64,000 bases of DNA, taken from positions 124,001 to 188,000 of the forward strand of contig NZ_VTOL01000012.1 in NCBI RefSeq assembly GCF_009801115.1. Reading direction: 5' to 3'. The first letter of the stretch is position 1. Each line of letters starts with the position of its first letter. The notes under the pieces were generated by a model that saw only the letters and a program-made list of their open reading frames with translations, was not told the DNA's origin and did no database searches. The translations under genes were made by a program, and so were the position numbers. The DNA is from Dyadobacter sp. 3J3. GTDB lineage: Bacteria; Bacteroidota; Bacteroidia; Cytophagales; Spirosomataceae. Positions 17,213 through 25,221 of this stretch are shown here, in pieces.

Positions 17213-17242
17213 CCTGACAATAAATGACTTTTTATTGTCAGG
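17213..17242 (-). terminator. hairpin terminator between acp and the response regulator gene
   Basis: 12-bp perfect stem CCTGACAATAAA / TTTATTGTCAGG (17213-17224 and 17231-17242) in a convergent gap. Read on the minus strand it is followed by TTTTATC, so it best serves the response regulator transcript; it may also stop the acp transcript. Confidence 0.6.
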
Positions 17243-17260
17243 AATGATTACGCTACCAGT

Positions 17261-17896
17261 CTATAAAGCCCTCCCCGTCACCCATTTATTCGAATTTGCT
17301 ACTTTTATTGCATCTGCTTTGCTGGATACTTCAAGTTTCCGGTAAATATTTTTGATGTGACTCCGTATCGTTTCCTTGCTTACATACAAATCCAGCGCTA
17401 TTTTAGAATAGCTTTTCCCCACAGCAATACTTTGTAATACTTCTGTTTCCCGTTCAGTCAACGGAGAATTCTGTTGCTGCTGAAATGATTGCACAACCAT
17501 TCTTGCAATTGACAAGCTCATTGGCGCTCCGCCAGCCAGCGCCTCATCTATATTCTGGACAATTTCAGAAATATTTGAATTTTTGACGATATAGCCTCCG
17601 GCTCCTGCACAAAGAGATCGAAAAACCTTCTCGCTATCTTCCAAAACAGTTATAATCAAAACGATACACTCCGGATATTGTTTTTTAATCCTGATTGTTC
17701 CTGCAATACCATCCATTCCGGGGAGTTCAATATCCATTAAAACAACATTGGGCAGATCCTGGTCCAGATATTCCAGCGCCTCCTCCACATTGCTATATAA
17801 ATTCACTACCTCGTATTTTTCAATCGTCTCCAGAACCGCCCTGAAACCTTCACGGATCGAAATATTATCCTCAACAATTATTATCCGTTTTTTCAT
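17261..17896 (-). CDS. NarL/FixJ-family response regulator
   Basis: Cytoplasmic two-component response regulator of 211 residues. The receiver domain (about 1-120) has the acidic pair E9-D10 and the phospho-acceptor Asp55 in L-M-D-I-E-L-P-G-M-D-G. The LuxR-type HTH DNA-binding domain occupies about 140-205, beginning L-T-E-R-E-T-E-V-L and containing the recognition helix V-S-K-E-T-I-R-S-H-I-K-N-I-Y-R-K-L. It is 12 bp downstream of the sensor kinase gene, so the two form a cognate pair on one transcript. Targets are unknown; neighbouring secreted-protein genes at 19829 and 20810 are candidates by position only. Confidence 0.92.
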   Translation of the reverse strand: MKKRIIIVEDNISIREGFRAVLETIEKYEVVNLYSNVEEALEYLDQDLPNVVLMDIELPGMDGIAGTIRIKKQYPECIVLIITVLEDSEKVFRSLCAGAGGYIVKNSNISEIVQNIDEALAGGAPMSLSIARMVVQSFQQQQNSPLTERETEVLQSIAVGKSYSKIALDLYVSKETIRSHIKNIYRKLEVSSKADAIKVANSNKWVTGRAL

Positions 17897-17908
17897 AATT
17901 CGTTATCC

Positions 17909-19141
17909 TTACTCCACAAGGGTAAAATGTACAGGCGCATCGATCTGCAGCCGCGTTCCCTGAGAACTACCATATACCTTAAACCTGAAATTATTTTCTT
18001 TACTTCGTTTTTCCATGTTATGGAGCCCGTTATGGGGTTGTCCTTCGAGGGGCTCTTTCCAGGAGCCATCGTCTTGCAGGGAAATGGAAACATATTCCTG
18101 AAAAACGGCCATTTCTAAAAGCACTTCCCTGGCACCCGAATGTTTGGCCACGTTGGTCATCGCTTCTTTAAAAATAAAAATAATATGACGAGAAGCAAAT
18201 GCCTGTAAATGAGCCGATTCTATTAAGCTATTAACCGTTGATTTTACTGAAAAGGCGATATCGAACTGGTTGTAAAATACTTGTCCAAATGAAGTCAGGT
18301 ATGCAAAAAGTTCCTGGGGATCATCGCTGTTGTTGTTAACGCTCCATAGAAAATCCCGGCTGGAAGCATATAATTGATCACTGTTCATGATTATATTATC
18401 AACTATCGAAAGTACCGCAGGCTGGTCTTTTAATTTTAATTTTAAAATAGCAGCCTGACGGGTAATCGCTGACAGCATATTCCCTGTCTCATCATGAAAA
18501 TCACTGGCCAGATTTTGCCGCATCGTTGACAACTGCTGGGTACGGTCTTTCACCGCCCTATCCAGCAGATCAATACGAATATGCTGCTGTTCCCTGATCT
18601 GTAAACGCGCGGCGTCATGTTGTTCCTGGACGAACCAAAAGAAAGCTCCAAAAAAAATTGTCAGAACGATGTGAGAAACAACAGCATATAAATTTTGACC
18701 ATCCGCTTCCGGAACAGAATAAAATATATAAATGATTGCCAATATGTTTAAACCAATCATAACAAGGCCAATCCGCCTGTTGAACCAAAACCCGGTCAAT
18801 AATAAAAGGTACAGTGTAGTTACAGCAGGAGAATCGATAGCACCCGTTTCAAGTGTATCATTTATAATGACGACATAAGTGGCCAGCAGTCCCAGAATTA
18901 ACGGAGGCCAGTAAATGCCATACCATTTGAGCGAATACAAGGTACAAATGCCAAGTCCTGCCAATATGTAATAACCGATAAGCGTGGGCGGGAAAAAGAA
19001 CATAGGTACGGGCAGGATAAGCAGCAAAGTAGTTGCCACAATGGTACCGCTTACAATGGTACGAACCTGATCATATTCCGGATGTAACTTATTTCGCAGC
19101 TCGGGTGTCAAAAAATAATTAATCAGCTTTTCACTTATCAT
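17909..19141 (-). CDS. membrane sensor histidine kinase (HisKA_3 type)
   Basis: Sensor partner of the response regulator. About five hydrophobic segments lie between residues 28 and 172, with very short loops, so the input domain is membrane-embedded and no periplasmic sensor domain is visible. A coiled-coil linker (173-205) leads to the NarX-type dimerisation domain with the phospho-acceptor His216 in D-F-H-D-E-T-G-N. The ATPase domain shows the N-box as F-K-E-A-M-T-N-V-A-K-H-S and a D-D-G-S G1 box that is followed by a rather degenerate G2 region. The signal sensed is unknown. The ATG at 19141 gives the full membrane domain. Confidence 0.88.
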   Translation of the reverse strand: MISEKLINYFLTPELRNKLHPEYDQVRTIVSGTIVATTLLLILPVPMFFFPPTLIGYYILAGLGICTLYSLKWYGIYWPPLILGLLATYVVIINDTLETGAIDSPAVTTLYLLLLTGFWFNRRIGLVMIGLNILAIIYIFYSVPEADGQNLYAVVSHIVLTIFFGAFFWFVQEQHDAARLQIREQQHIRIDLLDRAVKDRTQQLSTMRQNLASDFHDETGNMLSAITRQAAILKLKLKDQPAVLSIVDNIIMNSDQLYASSRDFLWSVNNNSDDPQELFAYLTSFGQVFYNQFDIAFSVKSTVNSLIESAHLQAFASRHIIFIFKEAMTNVAKHSGAREVLLEMAVFQEYVSISLQDDGSWKEPLEGQPHNGLHNMEKRSKENNFRFKVYGSSQGTRLQIDAPVHFTLVE

Positions 19142-19828
19142 GCAAATGTTATTGACAATGTAATACTAACAGCCCCATTTTAATTTGATATTTTCATAAT
19201 AGTAATACTACAAAATCCCCCAAAATGGGTGATTGCTTCCCTTAAATTATGCTCCTAATTTTGATATCGCTAAGCAGGTGAATTAAACTGCTCCGAATTA
19301 ATTCTAATTGACACCCCTAACTGATATCAACAAAGTTATTGATATCATCCGGGTATTGTTTTTATTATAGAAATCCTCCTCTATCAGCCTTGCAAGAAAA
19401 GGCCTATATTAATGGCTGGTGGTGTAAAGGCTGCCAGCTTATATCTATCCTCATAATGACGGAACAGTAATATACTACTACCTATATCCATCTATACACA
19501 CACAATAACATTTTGATTTCATTGCATTTAATAAAATCAAAATGTATTTTTACAAAGATTTATATACCCTCCTTACTCAAAAATTAATGAAACCACTTTA
19601 CAATCCCACCTTTGCAAATCTTTCCAAATATTGTGAAAGATTTTATGTATCCGGCAGTTCTTTAAAAATAAAGACCATTTTAAAGTCAAGCCCCTATTCC
19701 CTGTTTTTGGAACACACTCCTCCCAAAAGTGTATTTCATCTCTGTCTAATAACAGACAGATCAAGGAATAGAATTTAATAAAAAATCCTTTTTCTCATTC
19801 TATTTTATCCAAACACACACATTGGTAT
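19142..19828. other. 687-bp intergenic region with an inverted repeat
   Basis: The gap separates the kinase start (minus strand) from a secreted protein gene (plus strand). It holds a perfect 9-bp inverted repeat TGATATCAA / TTGATATCA with 8-bp spacer (19322-19330 and 19339-19347), a plausible regulator site. An open frame of 78 codons at 19542-19778 has no recognisable features and is not called. Nothing else was recognised. Confidence 0.45.
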
Positions 19829-20644
19829 ATGAAATATCTGTGCACCAGAAGTGGTATACTTCTTCTATTTTATTGCTATTTACTTCCTCTTTCCGGCATT
19901 TCGCAGCATTTGAAATTAGCTGTACAGGATTTCTCCAAAAACAACTACGAGTCGGTTTCTGATAACTCAACGCTGACCAAAGGCCAGATCAAGTGTTTTT
20001 CAGGTACAGGTGTCCTGACTGATCTCATCATTGATGGCGGTACTCTATTAATTACCGGAAAAGTAAAAATTAAAAAACTGACAATGATTAAAGGTAACAT
20101 TATTGTTGCCAAAAAGGCATCAGCAACCTTCCCGGCACTTGAATTTAATGGAAACACATCTTTGGAAAATTATGGATCTGTTACATTTACGGGTAATGTT
20201 TCCTTAAATCGTACACACAATTATATAGCCAACAATGGCCTCGATTCCAGAATGAACTGGGGTTCGTCACACTTTAATTTTGGCGGTAAAAAATCCATTT
20301 TTATCAACAACGGTACTACAGACATTGGAACGTTTGTAATGAATTCCAAAAATGGGAAAATATTTTTGGGACCCAACTCGCTTACCAATGTTGTAAATCT
20401 GGTGAATAACTACAAAAACAGAATTTACGTCATGAAAGGAATAGCTAAACTTAGCCAGGCAGGTTTGGCTCAATTAACGCAATCGCTCACCAATAGCTCT
20501 AACCTGATTGTCTGTCCAGGCCCGCACTCGGATATCCGCAATGTTTCTATTTCTTCCGGTGGGTACGGCCATGCCAATGTCATGGAAAAAGGTTGCACCT
20601 CTTTTCCTTCAATGTCTAGTCATATCTTAACGTCTTACAAGTAA
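19829..20644 (+). CDS. secreted hypothetical protein, beta-helix-like
   Basis: Function unknown. Signal peptide at residues 1-25 (ends G-I-S-Q). The mature protein is poor in charged clusters and rich in short hydrophobic strands alternating with Gly/Asn turns (for example G-T-G-V-L-T-D-L-I-I-D-G-G-T and N-Y-G-S-V-T-F-T-G-N), typical of a right-handed beta-helix or pectate-lyase-like surface protein. There is no sorting domain at its C-terminus. It precedes by 165 bp a T9SS-sorted esterase on the same strand that has its own promoter. Confidence 0.75.
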   Translation: MKYLCTRSGILLLFYCYLLPLSGISQHLKLAVQDFSKNNYESVSDNSTLTKGQIKCFSGTGVLTDLIIDGGTLLITGKVKIKKLTMIKGNIIVAKKASATFPALEFNGNTSLENYGSVTFTGNVSLNRTHNYIANNGLDSRMNWGSSHFNFGGKKSIFINNGTTDIGTFVMNSKNGKIFLGPNSLTNVVNLVNNYKNRIYVMKGIAKLSQAGLAQLTQSLTNSSNLIVCPGPHSDIRNVSISSGGYGHANVMEKGCTSFPSMSSHILTSYK

Positions 20645-20706
20645 CTGACTTAACCGCAATATTTACTATCAACTATTTATCCGTTAAATAAGTTACCGCC
20701 TTTGTA

Positions 20707-20738
20707 TTTGCAAATTGACATAAAGCTTCTTAGTTTTG
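20707..20738 (+). promoter_or_regulatory. Bacteroidota-type promoter for the esterase gene
   Basis: TTTG at 20707-20710, 20 bp spacing, then TAGTTTTG at 20731-20738, a perfect TAnnTTTG. It predicts a leader of about 65 nt before the GTG start at 20810. Confidence 0.65.
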
Positions 20739-20809
20739 TCCTAAATTTTATTTATTACAGTATCTTAATTTCATACCTCTCTATATCTTACTCAACTTAA
20801 AAACCTACT

Positions 20810-23308
20810 GTGGGAAAACTATCTCTACAAATTTTTCTTTATTTAATCTTTTTTACAACAATTTGCAACGGACAAGTCACAGTTACTTATCCCGCCAACC
20901 GAATCGTTTTCCAAAGAGATAATTCCAATCAGGCCTCCGTAGTTATCGCAGGTTATTTTGCCGGTTGCGCAGATCGTATTGAAGCACGATTTGTTCCAAG
21001 AGAAACGGGGCAAGGTACAGCTACTCCAGCAGGGGGCGGATGGGCAACCGTGCAGGAAAATCCCCGAGGTGGTAATTTCTATGGTTCTATGGCCGTTAGC
21101 GGTGGCTGGTATAAGTTGGAAGTCAGAGTAATTGTCGACAATTCTGTAACTGTAACCACTACGGTTGAACGTGTGGGTATAGGGGAAGTTTTTGTAGTAG
21201 CCGGTCAATCCAATGCAACGGGTGGTGATGGAAATGCCAATGGTCCTGGAGCTACCGATGACAGAGTGAGCAGCGTTAATTTTCAAAATTACAACGCCGC
21301 AAATTCTCCCACCATTGCACCCTATTCCGCAATTAACTTGCCTTGTCCTGAATATGTTCATTTGGATGATCTCACAAAAACATCTCCTTTTGGAAATTAT
21401 GCCTGGTGCTGGGGTGCCTTTGGAGACAGTCTGGTAAAAAAGATACAGGTTCCGGTTATGATTTTCAATGCCGGCTGGTCCAGTACAGGTGTTAGAAACT
21501 GGAAGGAATCTGTTCCTGTAAATGCTTTAACGATAAGTGATTTTGGCTTTCAGTTTCCTGCCGGATTACCTTTTGGACACGTAAGAATTACTCTGAATAA
21601 TTACATAGCTCAATTGGGTGTACGGGCCATTCTGTGGCACCAGGGAGAAACTGACAATTTGGTAAGCCGTACCCGCGAAGATTATTTGTCTGACATTCGG
21701 GATGTAGTAAAGGCTACAAGGGATTTGTCCGGAAAAAACAATCTGGCCTGGGTTGTATCGAGAGTTTCGCGCTTCAATGTGGATGGAAGCACGCGAACCT
21801 GGCAGCCTGTTATTGATGCCCAGAATGACCTAATTGGTCTGGGAAGTCATGGTAATGATTTGAATTATAAAATGGCCAACGTATTTCCTGGACCGGAAAC
21901 AGATAACTATTACGATCTTACTTACCGAAATAGTGACCAGGTTCACTTTACAGGTAATGGACTTTTACATTTAGCCGGATGGTGGACCGAGAAACTGGAT
22001 GCCGATTTTTTCAAAAACTCAACGCCATATCCAGCGACGCCGCCGCCAAATGTTTCAGTTCTCAGGACAGAAACAGCAAGTGTTGTTTTTCAGGCTCCTT
22101 CTGGTTTACAAACATATGACTGGCTTTCCAGCGACAATTGTAATACCAGTCTTGCCAATAGTCAGCAGTGGGCTATTGCTGCCGGAGATTATCAGCTAAA
22201 AACTACGGATGTATTTAACAATGTAGTTTTGTCTCCTAGAATCCGGGTTCCATTAAGCATTTCACCCGCTTCCATTGCCGGAAATCTGGATATGAGCCAG
22301 CAGATTATCACCAGTAATGTTAATAATCTACTTGTAAACGATTGCAGAATTCTAGGCAAAATAACGCCCGTCGCCAATTCTTCTATGATCACCCAAACTA
22401 TAACTGCAAAAACGTTTATAGATGGTTCTGTTCAATCTTATCAAAATTCCCCTTACGTTCAAAGGCATTTTGACGTTAAACTGGAACCTGTAAATAGCAC
22501 TCCTGCTGCCAGAGTAACTTTATATTTCCCTCAAAGTGATTTTGACGCGTTCAATGCAGTAAGCAGCGTCGATATTCCTTCTAACTCCAATGATCAAACC
22601 GGAAAAAATAATCTCCGTGTCATCCAGTTTAGTGGAAGTCCCTCCGGAAATACTGGTGCGCAAAACAGTTATAGCGGTAGTCGTACAAAAATAACTCCGG
22701 CATCCGTGATCTGGAATACTACTTTAAATAGCTGGGAAGTCACTTTTGACATGACTAGCACCGGCGGATTTTTCATAGGGACCACTGACACGCCACTTCC
22801 TGTGACTTTAACATATTTCAAGGGAAATCCAGAAGGATCATCCGCTACGTTGGAATGGGAAACAAGTACAGAAACAAATTCGGCCTATTTTGAATTAGAA
22901 CGCAGCACCGATGCAATCCATTTCACATCCATTACCAAGCAACTTGCCGCCGGAAACTCTGCGATCACCGAACAGTACAATTACCAGGATCTTTCTCTAT
23001 CGGCGGGCATTTATTATTACCGCTTAAAACAGGTTGACCTGGACGATTCATACCATTACAGCCGTGTTATAAGCGTAAAAATGAGCGATAAATCATCAAT
23101 CAGGCTCTTTCCAAATCCAGTGTCTGACCAAATGACAATTCAATCAGAAATTGAAATAAACTCAGTTGAAATCATAAATTCCTTTGGGTTGAAATTGCAA
23201 TCTAATGTAGTGAATAAGAATTCCTTACAGCTGGACATGAGCAAATTCCCTTCCGGCCTGTATATTATCAGGGTCAATAAGGAAACTTTTAAAATAATCA
23301 AGAAGTAA
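20810..23308 (+). CDS. T9SS-sorted SGNH esterase (sialate O-acetylesterase-like)
   Basis: Exported carbohydrate esterase candidate. Signal peptide at residues 1-22 from a GTG start (ends C-N-G-Q), which is chosen because it gives the complete signal. The SGNH-type catalytic domain shows V-A-G-Q-S-N with the nucleophile Ser134, and a later A-I-L-W-H-Q-G-E-T-D block, as in sialate O-acetylesterase and CE6 acetylxylan esterases. A beta-sandwich domain follows (about 440-660), then a T-Y-F-K-G module and a T9SS type A sorting domain starting at L-F-P-N-P-V. It is therefore expected on the cell surface or secreted and to remove acetyl groups from glycans; the exact glycan cannot be told. A strong hairpin terminator follows. 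Confidence 0.85.
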   Translation: MGKLSLQIFLYLIFFTTICNGQVTVTYPANRIVFQRDNSNQASVVIAGYFAGCADRIEARFVPRETGQGTATPAGGGWATVQENPRGGNFYGSMAVSGGWYKLEVRVIVDNSVTVTTTVERVGIGEVFVVAGQSNATGGDGNANGPGATDDRVSSVNFQNYNAANSPTIAPYSAINLPCPEYVHLDDLTKTSPFGNYAWCWGAFGDSLVKKIQVPVMIFNAGWSSTGVRNWKESVPVNALTISDFGFQFPAGLPFGHVRITLNNYIAQLGVRAILWHQGETDNLVSRTREDYLSDIRDVVKATRDLSGKNNLAWVVSRVSRFNVDGSTRTWQPVIDAQNDLIGLGSHGNDLNYKMANVFPGPETDNYYDLTYRNSDQVHFTGNGLLHLAGWWTEKLDADFFKNSTPYPATPPPNVSVLRTETASVVFQAPSGLQTYDWLSSDNCNTSLANSQQWAIAAGDYQLKTTDVFNNVVLSPRIRVPLSISPASIAGNLDMSQQIITSNVNNLLVNDCRILGKITPVANSSMITQTITAKTFIDGSVQSYQNSPYVQRHFDVKLEPVNSTPAARVTLYFPQSDFDAFNAVSSVDIPSNSNDQTGKNNLRVIQFSGSPSGNTGAQNSYSGSRTKITPASVIWNTTLNSWEVTFDMTSTGGFFIGTTDTPLPVTLTYFKGNPEGSSATLEWETSTETNSAYFELERSTDAIHFTSITKQLAAGNSAITEQYNYQDLSLSAGIYYYRLKQVDLDDSYHYSRVISVKMSDKSSIRLFPNPVSDQMTIQSEIEINSVEIINSFGLKLQSNVVNKNSLQLDMSKFPSGLYIIRVNKETFKIIKK

Positions 23309-23346
23309 GTTCAACTTGGTCTATTTTTGGTGACTTAAAATATTGG

Positions 23347-23393
23347 AAAATAAAAAATGTTGCCAGAAACCTTCTGGCAACATTTTTTATTTT
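23347..23393 (+). terminator. strong intrinsic terminator after the esterase gene
   Basis: A perfect 22-bp stem (23347-23368 with 23372-23393), core TGTTGCCAGAA, loop ACC. The right arm itself ends in a T-rich tract. It lies 38 bp after the stop codon. Confidence 0.9.
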
Positions 23394-23609
23394 GTTATTG
23401 ATTAAATACCCAAAACTAAAATCAGACAAATAAATGGTACGAAGCAAGGTTTTTATTGATCGATAATAAGAACTTTTAGTTTTTAGGTCAATTTATTTTT
23501 TCAATTGGCTTATTTTGGAAACAATTAATACAAGCACTATTGTTCATTATAGAGATTTTGGATTTTTCCGGGCTTATGGCCTTAATGAACTATAATTCTT
23601 TCTTACACA
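23394..23609. other. intergenic region upstream of mqo
   Basis: Together with the preceding terminator this makes a gap of 301 bp between two plus-strand genes. The remaining 216 bp are A+T-rich and must contain the mqo promoter, but no good TTTG/TAnnTTTG pair was found. No small gene or repeat was recognised. Confidence 0.5.
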
Positions 23610-25139
23610 ATGCGTACCAAAAAGTCTATAAAATCAATTACTCCCGATGTTGTTCTGATTGGAGCAGGCATCATGAGTGCAACGCTGGGGATTTTGCTTA
23701 AAAAGTTAAATCCGGCTTTTACAATCTCCATTTTTGAGCGATTGGACAGGGTTACCGCTGAAAGTTCTGATGCATGGAACAATGCAGGAACCGGACATTC
23801 TGCTTTTTGTGAATTGAATTATACACCACAAAAAGAAGACGGCTCCGTAGCTATCGACAAGGCAATTAAAATTGCTGAGTCATTTGAAGTGTCAAAAGAA
23901 TTCTGGTCGTATCTGGTGGAAAATAAAATTGCCGGTGCACCTGAAGAATTCATTCGACATATTCCGCACATGAGCTTTGTTTGGGGTGAGGACAATGTTG
24001 ACTATTTGAAAAAAAGATACGAAGCCCTGACAAAACATCATTTGTTTCAGGGAATGAAATATTCAGACAATTCCGCTGAAATAGAAAACTGGGTTCCTTT
24101 AATTATGGATGGCAGGGATCCGGCTGAAGCAGTTGCCGCAACTCGTATGGATTTGGGTACGGATGTAAATTTTGGCGCTTTAACCAGAGCCATATTCAAC
24201 TATCTGGAAACTCAGGAAGGTGTTAATCTGTATCTGAATCATGAAGTGGACGATTTCAAACATGAATCCGATGGTTCTTGGACAATCGCCGTTAAAGATC
24301 TGTCGACCCGCACAACAGAGAAGCTGCGCACGCCTTTCGTATTTATCGGAGCAGGTGGTGGTTCTTTACCTCTTTTGGAAAAATCAGGCATACCTGAGGG
24401 AAAAGGATTTGGAGGTTTTCCGGTAAGTGGTCAATGGCTGGTTTGCAACAATCCTGAAATCATTGAACGCCACCAGGCAAAAGTGTACGGAAAAGCAGCT
24501 GTTGGTTCTCCACCGATGTCGGTTCCACATTTGGACACACGCGTTATTGATGGTAAAAAAGCGTTATTGTTTGGTCCGTATGCTGGCTTTTCAACAAAAT
24601 TCCTGAAAAACGGATCATACCTGGACCTTCCCCGTTCTATTAAATTTAATAATATCAAGCCCATGCTGGCCGCTGGTATTCACAATATACCTTTGACAAA
24701 ATACCTGATCGATCAGGTAAGACAGTCACCGGAAGACCGGCTTGCGGCATTAAGAGAATATATGCCTCAGGCGCGTATGGAAGACTGGGAGCTTGAAAAG
24801 GCTGGTCAGCGTGTACAGGTTATCAAAAAAGATAAAAAAGAAGGTGGAGTTCTGGAATTTGGAACAGAGATGGTGACTGCTTCGGATGGTTCTCTTGCAG
24901 CTTTGTTGGGTGCGTCTCCTGGTGCATCTACTTCGGTTTCCATTATGCTTGAACTGATCCAGCGTTGTTTTAAAGATCAGGCGGCGACGCCGCAATGGAA
25001 ACAACAGCTTCAAAAACTGATTCCTTCTTTTGGAAATTCATTAGCGACAGATGTCAGGCTTGCTGCCAAAACCCGTGACTGGACTACTCAGGTTTTGAAA
25101 CTTAGTGCTTCAAAAAAGGAACAGGAAATTCTGGCATAA
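23610..25139 (+). CDS. mqo: malate:quinone oxidoreductase
   Basis: Peripheral membrane FAD enzyme that oxidises malate to oxaloacetate and passes electrons to quinone, serving the TCA cycle. The FAD-binding loop G-A-G-I-M-S is at residues 18-23; a following E-S-S-D-A-W-N-N-A-G-T-G-H segment is characteristic of Mqo, as are G-G-F-P-V-S-G-Q-W-L and the C-terminal G-A-S-P-G-A-S-T-S. The 509-residue length is normal. It is a single-gene unit ended by a bidirectional terminator at 25161-25200. Confidence 0.96.
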   Translation: MRTKKSIKSITPDVVLIGAGIMSATLGILLKKLNPAFTISIFERLDRVTAESSDAWNNAGTGHSAFCELNYTPQKEDGSVAIDKAIKIAESFEVSKEFWSYLVENKIAGAPEEFIRHIPHMSFVWGEDNVDYLKKRYEALTKHHLFQGMKYSDNSAEIENWVPLIMDGRDPAEAVAATRMDLGTDVNFGALTRAIFNYLETQEGVNLYLNHEVDDFKHESDGSWTIAVKDLSTRTTEKLRTPFVFIGAGGGSLPLLEKSGIPEGKGFGGFPVSGQWLVCNNPEIIERHQAKVYGKAAVGSPPMSVPHLDTRVIDGKKALLFGPYAGFSTKFLKNGSYLDLPRSIKFNNIKPMLAAGIHNIPLTKYLIDQVRQSPEDRLAALREYMPQARMEDWELEKAGQRVQVIKKDKKEGGVLEFGTEMVTASDGSLAALLGASPGASTSVSIMLELIQRCFKDQAATPQWKQQLQKLIPSFGNSLATDVRLAAKTRDWTTQVLKLSASKKEQEILA

Positions 25140-25160
25140 TCGAATTATAGAACATTATAA

Positions 25161-25204
25161 AAAGTAAAAGCGGATTGTGAAAATAATCCGCTTTTACTTT
25201 TTTA
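25161..25204 (+). terminator. bidirectional terminator between mqo and the TPR-kinase gene
   Basis: A 16-bp perfect stem, AAAGTAAAAGCGGATT with its complement at 25185-25200, loop of 8 nt, followed by TTT on the plus strand. A-rich left arm makes it work on the minus strand too, where the kinase gene ends at 25222. Confidence 0.85.
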
Positions 25205-25221
25205 GTATGCCAACAAAAAAA

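Noticed and set aside
19542..19778. Open frame of 78 codons in the intergenic region upstream of 19829
   Set aside because: No recognisable motif, no plausible promoter or conserved pattern, overlapped by an equally long antisense frame; probably chance.
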